Made by a program: the position numbers and the translations under genes. The notes under the pieces are model-generated. The model did not search any database, was not told the origin of the DNA, and saw nothing but the letters and a program-made list of their open reading frames with translations. A stretch of 64,000 bases of DNA from Coprinellus micaceus (Eukaryota; Basidiomycota; Agaricomycetes; Agaricales; Psathyrellaceae). Positions 11,618 to 21,112 of the stretch are shown here, one piece after another. The stretch is from NCBI GenBank assembly GCA_951394405.1, contig OX596339.1:3472001-3536000 (forward strand), in the 5' to 3' direction. Numbering within the stretch: position 1 is the stretch's first letter; each line of letters starts with the position of its first letter.

Positions 11618-11625
11618 TATATAAA
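11618..11625 (+). promoter_or_regulatory. LTR TATA box
   Basis: TATATAAA, about 34 bp upstream of the sequence that matches the primer-binding site. That is the spacing expected between a TATA box and the RNA 5' end. Confidence 0.75.
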
Positions 11626-11923
11626 CCCTATAGATTAGACCCATGTACTTTAGCTTGTTATACTTTTTCCCCGTTATCGAATAGTGCCTTGTGCCAAAAC
11701 CAAAGACAACTAAGAGCAAGCCAATTAAGCCAATAAGACAACGACCAACGCCTAAGTCCAAGCGAGCTATCGTCAACATAGTTCTTGGTAGTATCAGATA
11801 CAACGATCGTCAACATCGTACTCGATACCTAAGATAAGTAATCATTGCATCATTGACCATTGACCTGCCCAGAGTCGACCAATTGTCGGACACTTGTCCA
11901 ACTCCCTCATCGAGGTCGTAACA

Positions 11924-13760
11924 GAATAACAAGCTCCACAACTACGTTGCCCTCATCAACGAGTGCAACAACGGCTCGCCCAATACGTCTGCCCCAGGTT
12001 CTCCGGAAACTTCTTCAACGACTTCGTCTAATCAAGAACTCTCCTGCATCGACCACGTCCACGCTTTCGACTACATCAATAAGACTGACACTTCACTTGA
12101 CGATTCATCTCAAAAGGGAGGGGCCGTCTGGTACCGCTGCTACTATCAACCGTGTCCACATAGACTCGATAACCCAATTGAAAATCAGCAAATAGACGCA
12201 GGATCTAGACCAATAACTGATAAAGACGAACACGACGAAAGACTTGTTACCAAATCAAAGGAGAAACACCAAGCATACGAGAAGCAACACAAGGCAACCC
12301 GTGACAGACTCAGAGTAATCGAAGAAGAAGCAAGGGTCAACGCTACAAGAGAATCCAACCAAAAGAAAAAGGTTGAGAACCTGAAAGAAGCCGAAGAACA
12401 GATCAAAAAGGATCTAGACTACGCCAAATTAGCCGAAGAAGCAGCACGGGAATTTGAAGAAGCTCAAGAACGAGCAAGAAACACTGAAAAGGAACTTAAA
12501 GCCAAACGCGAATTCGAAGCGGAACTCGTTAGAAAGCTCCAAGAAGGAGAAGAGTCATCTTCCAAAGGAAAAGGAAGAGCAACTAAGCCATATAGCCGCC
12601 CAATATCCAAGAAAGGATCCAGAACTAATACGCCAGGAGGATCGAAGAAGTCATTCGAACCACCACAACAGATTCAAAGACAAGAATCTATCAAAGAAGT
12701 AAAGGAAATCGAATCCCCACCTAAAATCGAACTCAAAGACGAAGACGTCGATATGGTTGACTCCACTTCTATCAATGTCACCAGCACTAACTCCGAAGCC
12801 AAAGTAAACGTCAAGAACTACAATGGTGACCGAAATGATTTTCTCACATTCAAAGACTCTCTTTCTCTTTTCTTCGACTATTACGAAGAACAATACAAAG
12901 ACAAAGATAGGAAGAAAGTCATCTTTGTGTTATCCAAACTCACTGATGGAGAAGCCGAAGTATGGAGGAAGCTATACATGGATTCAGAGGAATACAAAAC
13001 CGACAAGTACAAAGACTTTTGGGACAAATTCGAGAAGAACTTCAGGAAGAAGTATGTACAAGATGACGCTCTGTACTACTTGAAGAACAAGAAGCAAGAC
13101 AAAGAAAGCGCCCAGACTTTCATTACCAACTGGAGACAAATTGCCGCCGCAGCAAATTTCTCCCTTATCAACAACGACCGAGTCGCACTAGATTACCTAA
13201 AAGGCGTACTCAAACCGGCAATAGTTGATAAAATGAAGTCTTATTTGGATGAACCCGAAACTTTCGAAGATTGGTTGGAGAAAGCCATCCTTTCTGATGG
13301 AAAATGGAGAAGAGAGAAGGAGCAACGAATGGGGCTGTCAAGACCATTCGCATCACAAGGATTTAGACCAAACCCTGGAAGACAAGTTGCCAGAGATCCA
13401 AATGCCATGGATGTCGATGCGATTACCACAGAAGAAAGAAGGGAACTCCTAAACAAGAAAGCATGCTTCAACTGCCGAAAGGAAGGTCACTTCGCAAGGG
13501 ATTGTCGTTCCCCAAGGAGAAATCAAGGATATCCACCACGGTACGGATCTCAATCAGGAAATTATGTACCAAGACAACGGCCACCCCCAAATGACCAGAT
13601 TAATCGACAAATCTCCACACTTTCCACAAAGAAAGTTCCTATCCAAGAAGCAGCAGTCAATATTCACTCCCTTTTATGTCAATATACGGGAGAAGAAGAA
13701 AGGGAAATCTTCGCAAAATTCCAAGAACTTTCCATTGGAAAGATGGAGGATTTTCAGTGA
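11924..13760 (+). CDS. gag: Gag polyprotein (first ATG 12753; frame open from the LTR edge)
   Basis: From ATG 12753 the frame gives 335 residues. A helical retrotransposon capsid region lies at about residues 20-200, and a CCHC zinc knuckle (CFNCRKEGHFARDC) at about residues 238-251, which binds RNA. The same frame is open without any stop upstream to the LTR edge but contains no ATG. That upstream part (about 277 codons) encodes a Ser/Thr-rich start and a long Lys/Glu coiled coil (12230-12560). It is therefore likely to be translated, by non-AUG initiation or after splicing. The annotated range covers the whole open frame. Gag would assemble the virus-like particle. Confidence 0.85.
11926..11935 (+). 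promoter_or_regulatory. Primer-binding site of self-priming (Tf1-like) type
   Basis: ATAACAAGCT begins two bases after the LTR and is the exact reverse complement of AGCTTGTTAT at 11652-11661, where the RNA should begin. There is no TGG-starting tRNA-type PBS next to the LTR. In Tf1 the first bases of the RNA fold back onto such a PBS and prime reverse transcription. Confidence 0.7.
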
Positions 13761-16700
13761 AGGAGGAAAACTCGACTATCTCTCCATCGCTGTGCATCCG
13801 ATCCATGCTGATAGCCGAAATAAGAAACCAAAGCATGCACATTCCCATCACGATCAATCACGACGACCGAACTATCACCACTCAAGGTTTTATTGACTGT
13901 GGAGCAGGAGGAAAATTTATTGATGAAAAATTCGCCCAAAGAAATCAATTGCCCATCACGAAGCTTCGTTATCCCCTCGAAGCGAAGAACGTTGATGGAA
14001 CGCCCAACAAATACGGAACGATCACTCATTATGTACGACTACCTCTCACGATCGACAAGAAAACGAAGAAACACCAACTTTTAATTTGCGGCTTGGGAAA
14101 ACAGACGCTAATTTTAGGTTTCCCATGGCTTCAAGATGAAAACCCTATGATCGATTGGAAACTCGGGACTCTCACTTGGCGGGATACCGAGATTAACGCC
14201 ATTCCAATCGAAATTCCACAAATCGAAAACGACACTAGCATCAATATTGTTAACACCGATACTGAAATAGAAATCGAAGTCTACTTCTACGATGAAGACG
14301 TAGAAGAGGAATATACCCACGTTCATATCGCAAGAACCACACTATCACGCAAACTCATCCTCCCCAAATATTCCGAACTTTCAGATGAGTTTGATGAGTT
14401 TGACGACTTCGATGATGAAATCGAAGAGAAAACCGAAGCAGAAATCAAGGCCAAATTACCGGAAGCATACCATGAATTTTTCGACGTGTTTAGCAAGAAA
14501 AACGCCGATAAATTCCCAGCCAGCACAAAGTATGATCATGCGATCAACGTTAAAGACACCTTCGACCCAAGAAGGATGAAACCATACATACTCTCGCCAG
14601 ATCAGGAAAAGGAGGTTAAAGACTTTCTCAAAGAAAACCTAAAATTAGGACGTATTCGACCATCACGATCCCCAATGGGATCACCAGTATTTTTTGTGAA
14701 AAAGAAAAACGGAAAACTTCGACTTTGTCAGGACTACCGATACCTTAACGAACACACGATATCAGATGCCTACCCCATTCCCAGAATAGATGATCTTCTA
14801 AAAAGATTCCAAAAGGCAAAATACTTTTTTAAGATTGATCTGAAATGGGGATACAACAACGTCCGAATCAAGAAAGGAGACGAATGGAAGGCAGCTTTTA
14901 TGACTCAGGGTGGACTGTTTGAACCCACAGTCATGTTCTTCGGTCTAAAGAACTCACCACCTACCTTCCAACGACTCATGGATGACGTCATTCACGAACA
15001 CGACGAAATCGAAGTACCACCCAAAATGGAACTAACAAGAACGAACAATGTCAGGGACATCGTTCATGCGCACGAAGAATTAGAAGAAGCACCATGGGTA
15101 GAAGTATACATGGATGATGTATTAGGAGCAGGAGAAACCAAGGAACAATGTCGAAAAGAAGCCAAAAGAACCTTGACTAAACTTAGGAAAGCAGGACTAC
15201 CAGCCAATATCGACAAATGCGCTTTCGAAGTAGAAGAAGTGGATTTTCTCGGATTTATCATTGGACATGGGAAAATCCGTATGGATCCAGACAAGATCAA
15301 AGGATTAACTGATTGGCCAGTTCCCACCAAACTCAAAGAACTCCGATCATTTTTAGGCTTTGGAAACTTCTATCGAAGGTTCATCAAAAACTATTCAAAA
15401 ATAGCAGTACCGCTACACGCTTTACAAGGAAAAGACGTTCCATTCGTTTGGTCTGACGAATGCAACATGGCCTTTAACACCCTCAAAGAGAAATTCACGT
15501 CATACCCTGTCCTACATCTCCCAGATCCGGATAAACCTTATCAAATCGAAGCAGACGCTTCTAAACACGCCTCAGGAGCCGTCCTGACTCAATTAGACGA
15601 AAATGGAGCAAGACACCCGATATGTTTTATGTCTAAAACATTCGACAGTGCTCAAAGAAACTACGAAATATACGACAGGGAACTACTTGCCATAATTCGA
15701 GCGTTAGAAGAATGGCGACCATTCATCCAAGGTTCCCCTTTCACAACCACGGTATATTCCGACCATCAGAACCTTACCTATTGGAGAAACCCACAACGAC
15801 TTAGCCCTCGACAAGCAAGGGCATGTCTCACGCTGTCGAAATACGACTTCGAACTGAAACATCAAGCTGGGACTAAGATGTTCCAATCAGACGCTCTATC
15901 AAGAAGACCAGATCTATGTCAAGACGATGAAGACCCAAAAGAAGTCACCATGCTTCCAGAAAACTTATTTGTGAATTTGATTGACACCGCTCTTCAAGAA
16001 CAAATTCTCAACTCCGACAAAATGGAACAAGAAGCAACGGATGCTCTTAGACTCATTCTAGAAGAAGGTCCCACTGACCTCCAGAATGACTTAGAAGACT
16101 GGACCGTGGAAACCAAAGACGACAAACATATGCTATTTCGCAAAGGAAAAGCTTATGTTCCCAAAGATATCGAACTAAGACGCAAAATAGTAAAATTACA
16201 TCACGACGCAGCAACAATCGGACACCCTGGAGAATTAGGAACATTCAACGCCGTCAGAGAACATTATTGGTGGCCAGGAATGAGAAAATTCGTCAAAGCA
16301 TACGTCAAAGGATGTGCCGAATGCCAACAATTCAAGATCAATCGACAACCAGTAAAACCGACGCTACTTCCCATCGTTGGCCCCGAGTCAAATCGGCCAT
16401 TTACCCAGCTATCAATAGACTTTATCACCGATCTACCGACATCAAAGGGATATGACTCAATCATGGTCGTGGTAGACCATGGGCTTACAAAGGGGGTAAT
16501 TTTAGAACCCTGCAACAAGACTATTACGGCAAAACAAACAGCTGACGCATTTATTCGCCGCGTCTTTACCGATTACGGCCTACCGGATAAACTTATTTCC
16601 GATCGAGGCCCTCAATTCGCCGCCAAAACCTTCCGAGACCTTCTAGAAAAACTAAAAATAGACTCTTCGTTATCAACCGCCTTTCATCCGCAAACCGATG

Positions 16701-17455
16701 GAGGTACCGAACGAGTCAACCAAGAGATAGAAGCATATCTTTCTATCTATTGCTCTGCGAACCCGTCAACTTGGAGTCAAGCTCTACCAATACTACAGTT
16801 CGTTCACAACTCTAGAAGACACGCGGACAGAACACACACCCCATTTGAATTGATCATGGGTACACAACCTCGTGCCCTACCGGAAGCATTTGACAAAACC
16901 AACTTCCCTGCGAATGAAGAACGATTCAAAGACCTTCAAAAGTCAAGAAATGAAGCCTTATCCGCTCATGAACTCGCACGAAGTCGCATGATAGAACGAA
17001 CATCCAGAACATGGAAGCCCTTCAAAGTCAACGATGAAGTATGGCTTGAAGCAAAGAATCTGAAGCTTCATTACCGATCAAAAAAGATGCAACCCAAACG
17101 TCTGGGACCATTCAAAGTGATAGAAATCATAGGGTCTAGGGCATATCGTCTAGAACTTCCTAGTCAATGGAAGATTCACAATGTCTTCCATATCTCGCTT
17201 CTATCACCTTTTAAAACCACCGATACCCACGGCCCATCATATCCGCAGCCACCACCTGACGTTATCAATGGAGAAGAAGAGTACGAAGTGGAAGGAATCA
17301 TCAATCACCGAGTCAAACGCAATGGAGAAAAAGAATTTCTCATCAAGTACCTCGGGTACGATGAAAATGAGTCAAAGTGGTTAAGGGAGGACGAACTAGG
17401 AAACTGCCAAGAAATTCTGGATGAGTATAAAGAGGACAACGGTCTGTCACTCTAA
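13676..17455 (+). CDS. pol: Pol polyprotein: protease, reverse transcriptase, RNase H, integrase, chromodomain
   Basis: The frame has 1259 codons from ATG 13676 in the -1 frame relative to gag. The pol frame is open from 13604, so the overlap is about 156 nt. Domains in order are: aspartic protease with DCGAG (about residue 74), RT with the YMDDVL active site (about 478), RNase H starting IEADAS (about 623), integrase HHCC zinc finger (about 840-885), integrase DDE core with SIDFITD, SDRGPQF and GGTERVNQE (about 912-1015), and a C-terminal chromodomain (YEVEGIINHRVKR to W.REDEL, about 1201-1250). The chromodomain probably tethers integration to histone-marked chromatin. No canonical slippery heptamer is visible in the overlap, so the gag-pol expression mode is open. 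Confidence 0.95.
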   Translation: MSIYGRRRKGNLRKIPRTFHWKDGGFSVKEENSTISPSLCIRSMLIAEIRNQSMHIPITINHDDRTITTQGFIDCGAGGKFIDEKFAQRNQLPITKLRYPLEAKNVDGTPNKYGTITHYVRLPLTIDKKTKKHQLLICGLGKQTLILGFPWLQDENPMIDWKLGTLTWRDTEINAIPIEIPQIENDTSINIVNTDTEIEIEVYFYDEDVEEEYTHVHIARTTLSRKLILPKYSELSDEFDEFDDFDDEIEEKTEAEIKAKLPEAYHEFFDVFSKKNADKFPASTKYDHAINVKDTFDPRRMKPYILSPDQEKEVKDFLKENLKLGRIRPSRSPMGSPVFFVKKKNGKLRLCQDYRYLNEHTISDAYPIPRIDDLLKRFQKAKYFFKIDLKWGYNNVRIKKGDEWKAAFMTQGGLFEPTVMFFGLKNSPPTFQRLMDDVIHEHDEIEVPPKMELTRTNNVRDIVHAHEELEEAPWVEVYMDDVLGAGETKEQCRKEAKRTLTKLRKAGLPANIDKCAFEVEEVDFLGFIIGHGKIRMDPDKIKGLTDWPVPTKLKELRSFLGFGNFYRRFIKNYSKIAVPLHALQGKDVPFVWSDECNMAFNTLKEKFTSYPVLHLPDPDKPYQIEADASKHASGAVLTQLDENGARHPICFMSKTFDSAQRNYEIYDRELLAIIRALEEWRPFIQGSPFTTTVYSDHQNLTYWRNPQRLSPRQARACLTLSKYDFELKHQAGTKMFQSDALSRRPDLCQDDEDPKEVTMLPENLFVNLIDTALQEQILNSDKMEQEATDALRLILEEGPTDLQNDLEDWTVETKDDKHMLFRKGKAYVPKDIELRRKIVKLHHDAATIGHPGELGTFNAVREHYWWPGMRKFVKAYVKGCAECQQFKINRQPVKPTLLPIVGPESNRPFTQLSIDFITDLPTSKGYDSIMVVVDHGLTKGVILEPCNKTITAKQTADAFIRRVFTDYGLPDKLISDRGPQFAAKTFRDLLEKLKIDSSLSTAFHPQTDGGTERVNQEIEAYLSIYCSANPSTWSQALPILQFVHNSRRHADRTHTPFELIMGTQPRALPEAFDKTNFPANEERFKDLQKSRNEALSAHELARSRMIERTSRTWKPFKVNDEVWLEAKNLKLHYRSKKMQPKRLGPFKVIEIIGSRAYRLELPSQWKIHNVFHISLLSPFKTTDTHGPSYPQPPPDVINGEEEYEVEGIINHRVKRNGEKEFLIKYLGYDENESKWLREDELGNCQEILDEYKEDNGLSL

Positions 17456-17535
17456 ACTTCAGCCAGTTCATCCTGTCTACCCCACTCCACCACCCAAAGC
17501 CAATTCCACTCCACAACATTTTATCTTTTCTAAAA

Positions 17536-18441
17536 ATGTTCAACTCTACCTCCACCACCGCTTACGAGACCGCCGCCGACAATTTCGATATCATCATTGG
17601 GACTATCGTCCCCAACCTCCCTCAGAAGCCAGTCACCGTCCCCGACTATGGCTACGCCGTCGCCCCCGACGTAGTCATGCTCCCCAAGCGTGCCTTCCCT
17701 GCCGACTTCGAAACCTGCGACCTCCGTACCGCCTTCACCCCGGCCGAAATTTACGTCGCCGAAGCTAAGCTTAGGGAGATGAAGACGGTCAAAGACGTAA
17801 TCAAGCAAACGGGACCAACGGGGGTCCTGTTCGGAGCAGCCAGATACAACAACCCCGACGCCCACTGGGGGCATGTCCTCGAGGAGATCGAAGCAGCGGA
17901 GAGATGGGAGGAGGAGCTGAAGGAAATCAAGGCGGCGGCGTTCGAGGCTGCGGGAAAAGTCCCCCAGTCGTTCTTGAACGTTTTGGAGATGAAGCAGATG
18001 GGAGCAGAGGCGAGGAAGAAACTCGCAATCAACATCATCGAGACTAACATCGATGAAGTCCGAGCGGCCGTTCGACGGGCCCACCTATACCTCCGCGAAT
18101 ACGACTACCGCAATATCGTCTACGGCCAGGTCAAGATGTACTCGCTCACCAAGGAGGAGAAGAACAAGCGCAGGTTGGCCACCTGTACGAGTTGCAAGCA
18201 ACTCGGCCACTGGCAGGTCGATCACACGAAGTGGACTTGCATCCACTGCAAGAAAACCGCGGCCGGCCACTACCCCTTCGACTGCCCCCAGAAGCCCAAG
18301 AAGCTTCGCCGCTCCAACCGCATCCGCAACCGCAACAAGAAGAGGGAGGAGAAGGTCGAGATCGACACGGAGTGGAAGCACGAGACGGGATGGGGAGATG
18401 ACGGAAATTGGGGACCTGAGTACCCTTCTACTTCGATTTGA
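17536..18441 (+). CDS. Extra ORF of the retrotransposon, zinc-knuckle-like protein of unknown function
   Basis: ATG 17536 starts 301 codons in sense orientation, 80 bp after pol and ending 31 bp before the 3' LTR. No standard Ty3/gypsy protein is expected here except env. There is no signal peptide or transmembrane segment, so it is not env-like. Residues about 20-200 are mixed helical. Residues about 216-250 hold two Cys/His clusters, CTSCKQLGHW...DH and CIHCKKTAAGHYPFDC (CX2CX6HX4C), followed by a basic KKLRRSNRIRNRNKKR stretch and an acidic, Trp-rich tail. The chemistry suggests nucleic-acid binding. Codons are G/C-ended, unlike the A-rich gag-pol, which hints at capture from a host gene. 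I do not recognise the family. Confidence 0.75.
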   Translation: MFNSTSTTAYETAADNFDIIIGTIVPNLPQKPVTVPDYGYAVAPDVVMLPKRAFPADFETCDLRTAFTPAEIYVAEAKLREMKTVKDVIKQTGPTGVLFGAARYNNPDAHWGHVLEEIEAAERWEEELKEIKAAAFEAAGKVPQSFLNVLEMKQMGAEARKKLAINIIETNIDEVRAAVRRAHLYLREYDYRNIVYGQVKMYSLTKEEKNKRRLATCTSCKQLGHWQVDHTKWTCIHCKKTAAGHYPFDCPQKPKKLRRSNRIRNRNKKREEKVEIDTEWKHETGWGDDGNWGPEYPSTSI

Positions 18442-18461
18442 ATCAGAGTTTCAAAGTTTGT

Positions 18462-18472
18462 GAGGGGGGTAA
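18462..18472 (+). promoter_or_regulatory. Polypurine tract
   Basis: GAGGGGGGTAA lies directly before the 3' LTR and is the expected plus-strand primer. Confidence 0.75.
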
Positions 18473-19069
18473 TGTTACGCTGCGCTTCACATGACTTGTA
18501 ATATGCCATATATTTTTATCTTTCGTCGAGGACTTATTCTTTTTCTTTCGGCAAACTCTTTTGTATTATTATTTGTTGTTTTGGTTAAAGTAGTTGACTC
18601 TCGTTGACTTGTTATGACGATTATTGAGTCATCTTATTTATGACTCATATTCGACTCATCCTTAGTCTGCCTAGACTAAGTATGACTTGTCTTTGATTGT
18701 AATCGACTCATAGTTATATTGACTCGTTAGTTATATTGACTCATAGCGACTAGTATCCATGGGTATATAAACCCTATAGATTAGACCCATGTACTTTAGC
18801 TTGTTATACTTTTTCCCCGTTATCGAATAGTGCCTTGTGCCAAAACCAAAGACAACTAAGAGCAAGCCAATTAAGCCAATAAGACAACGACCAACGCCTA
18901 AGTCCAAGCGAGCTATCGTCAACATAGTTCTTGGTAGTATCAGATACAACGATCGTCAACATCGTACTCGATACCTAAGATAAGTAATCATTGCATCATT
19001 GACCATTGACCTGCCCAGAGTCGACCAATTGTCGGACACTTGTCCAACTCCCTCATCGAGGTCGTAACA
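18473..19069 (+). repeat. 3' LTR
   Basis: 597 bp, identical in appearance to the 5' LTR, and followed by the second CCTTT target copy. No substitutions were seen, so the insertion is recent. Confidence 0.95.
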
Positions 19070-19074
19070 CCTTT

Positions 19075-19814
19075 GTCGTCAAACACACACTAACCGATGA
19101 CCATGACCTCGACTCTCCAGTGCTCCCCTTTATCCTGTCTGCGCCCTTGTGCCATTGCCAAACAGCGTCTTTGGTGCCCCCTCGATCAACATTGCTTTAA
19201 CCACACCCAACTTGCAGTTGCAAGGTGCGGCGTACAACCAATAAGTGGGACTATCCCTTCGCCTCTTCAACGGCCATGGCACACCACATCTCCTTGATGT
19301 ATTCCTAGAACTGTGAGCCTGTCCTCCCTCTCTGCTCCACCACCCTCTGCTGTTGGAAGACAACGCTCATGTCAACTCTATTTCTACAAAGAACACCCCT
19401 ATTTTGAATGTTTTACTTATCTTCTATTGTTCTACAGAGAACAACAACCGCCTTGTATTATTCCATTATACTTGCACTTATTGTTCTCTTATCTCCACCT
19501 TATCTCCATGCACTACTATTGTTCTCCACTTATGGAACATCTATTGTTCTTTCCTATTGTTCCGCATATAGGTTATCTATTGTTCTCCATAGTATATAGT
19601 CCACACTGTAAGTGGGTGAGTCCCCATCGAACTCTCCCCACTTACAGGTGCGTATCTTGTATACCCTACTTACTTTCAATCTAACATTGAACTCTCCCCA
19701 CTTACAGTGGGTCATACTTGCATTGTTCTACATCTGCTGCCTCGCTTCTTGTCCTTTCCAATCCACCTTGTTCCTGCCTTGCACTTTCTTTTCTTTCCTT
19801 GCCCACTCTCTCAC
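19075..19814. other. Unassigned host sequence with short repeats
   Basis: No gene is recognised. TATTGTTCT recurs through 19420-19600. CTGTAAGTGGG (19606-19616) faces CCCACTTACAG (ending 19647) as a small hairpin. GAACTCTCCCCACTTACAG occurs twice, 60 bp apart (19629 and 19689). Confidence 0.4.
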
Positions 19815-19822
19815 TGCACTTT

Positions 19823-21104
19823 CAAGGGGGTCTGGGGCCCAGAATGTTGGACCAGAGGTCGAAATATTTTTTTGGGCACCTGGGAACCCCCCTCCCTCCC
19901 TCCCCATGGGAACTATGTACTTAAAACGGAAATATTATGACATCATAACTGCAGAATGTTTCTTTGCTGTATATATTTCTACATCATTGAAATACCTTTG
20001 GCATACTTGTACTGGTGTTACATAGTAATGGTCAAGGGTTTTGAAAACCTGCCACATTTGTCCACATACCCCTGGCATTTAAAATGAGCCCAAGAACATG
20101 ACCATCCAAAACGGGTGGAAACTGGAGGGTTATGAGTGCATTATTAAATTACTCATGTCCCTGTCATTTCTCATCCGTTTTGGGCATTCTTGGGCTCATT
20201 CACATCCATAAAAACTTCAAGAGCCATGACAGCTATTTCTCATTACTTATTTCACTGTCCAATTAAATTTCTCACTCATAACTTGCCCCTCAGTGTGCAA
20301 TTTGCAACTGCTGGACCCGTAGCACCCATGGACAGACATTTTGCCGGCCGTATATTTACGGCTGTTACAGCTGTGCACAGTTCTAGCCATGGGTCTGTTC
20401 AAACATGATTGCTGCAGCCCCTCACTTGCATTGTGATGAGGGGCATGAATGTGATTTCTACGATTTTGGTGAAAATCATCGTAACCTGGCCGACGAAGTG
20501 CTCGCCGGCGAGTTACTACTAAATTTGGATGGACACTTAGTCAGCTGCCCTGGACAACAATAATGGCACATCTGGTGCTTTCTCCTCCTCAACTGGGGTT
20601 AATTTATCAAAGGATACAATGTGAGTACAATCCCTAATGAATCTTCCCTATTTTGAGTACCCCCCATTCCTGGACATGCCTTCAAGTGGTGAATATACTG
20701 TATGCCCGTATACGGCTGTATCCAAGGCCGTGCTGTACCCGTGTCTACTTTCTTTGGGTAGTTTTCCGGCTGGGGTGCCCCTGCTGTGACCTGTACATTG
20801 GCCGTATGCACACAGCTGTGACCCGTATACGGTACGGTGGGCAGCCCTAACTGCTGGGGATGTGATTTTAATTGTTTGTGCTCATGCCAAATATGGAAGG
20901 TTGAGCTAGTACAGTTGCTCTTCTTGCATTTTTGGTGCACTTAAGCAAGTGTATGAATACATCAGCTTGAAATTTCACATCTAGGTCAATTTTGGGGCCA
21001 AAGCCGCCCCCTATTGGTCAAGGTCAAAAAATTATTTTGGCCTGAGGGGACCCCCCTTCCCTCCCTACCACTAGGTCCAGGATTCCCGGCCCGGGACCCC
21101 CTTG
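19823..21104. mobile_element. Non-autonomous TIR element, copy B (inverted relative to A)
   Basis: The CAAGGGGGTC termini are flanked by TGCACTTT (19815-19822) and TACACTTT (21105-21112), an 8-bp duplication with one mismatch. Its core is 747 bp without the nested insertion 20315-20849. No coding capacity. Confidence 0.85.
20315..20849. mobile_element. 535-bp insertion sharing one end with the hAT transposon
   Basis: It is flanked by the perfect 8-bp duplication ACTGCTGG (20307-20314 and 20850-20857). Copy A shows the empty site with a single ACTGCTGG. Its right 16 bases (ACGGTGGGCAGCCCTA) are identical to the right end of the hAT at 4019-8344. The left end is poorly matched. This fits a deletion-derived passenger that the hAT transposase could recognise. 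Confidence 0.75.
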
Positions 21105-21112
21105 TACACTTT

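Larger units (their letters stand above)
11327..11923 (+). repeat. 5' LTR
   Basis: The 597-bp LTR has U3 from 11327, a TATA box at 11618-11625 and a likely transcription start near 11652. By eye it matches the 3' LTR base for base, and both are the same length. Confidence 0.95.
11327..19069 (+). mobile_element. Full-length Ty3/gypsy chromovirus LTR retrotransposon
   Basis: This is a 7743-bp element with 597-bp LTRs beginning TG and ending CA, flanked by the 5-bp duplication CCTTT (11322-11326 and 19070-19074). The order is LTR, self-primer-type PBS, gag, pol (protease, RT, RNase H, integrase, chromodomain), an extra ORF, polypurine tract, LTR. Integrase after RNase H makes it Ty3/gypsy, and the C-terminal chromodomain makes it a chromovirus. 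All three reading frames are open and the LTRs look identical, so it is a recent and possibly active copy. Confidence 0.97.

Noticed and set aside
13715..13721. A AAA TTC as a -1 slippery heptamer for gag-pol
   Set aside because: It is in register but the second triplet does not re-pair after slippage (three identical Y bases are missing).
17536..18441. Envelope gene in the third retrotransposon ORF
   Set aside because: No signal peptide, membrane segment or cleavage motif; the content is Cys/His and basic.
9563..21104. One large composite transposon bounded by inverted elements A and B
   Set aside because: Each element has its own 8-bp target duplication (TCTCTTGA; TGCACTTT/TACACTTT) and no duplication joins the outer ends, so they are two separate insertions.
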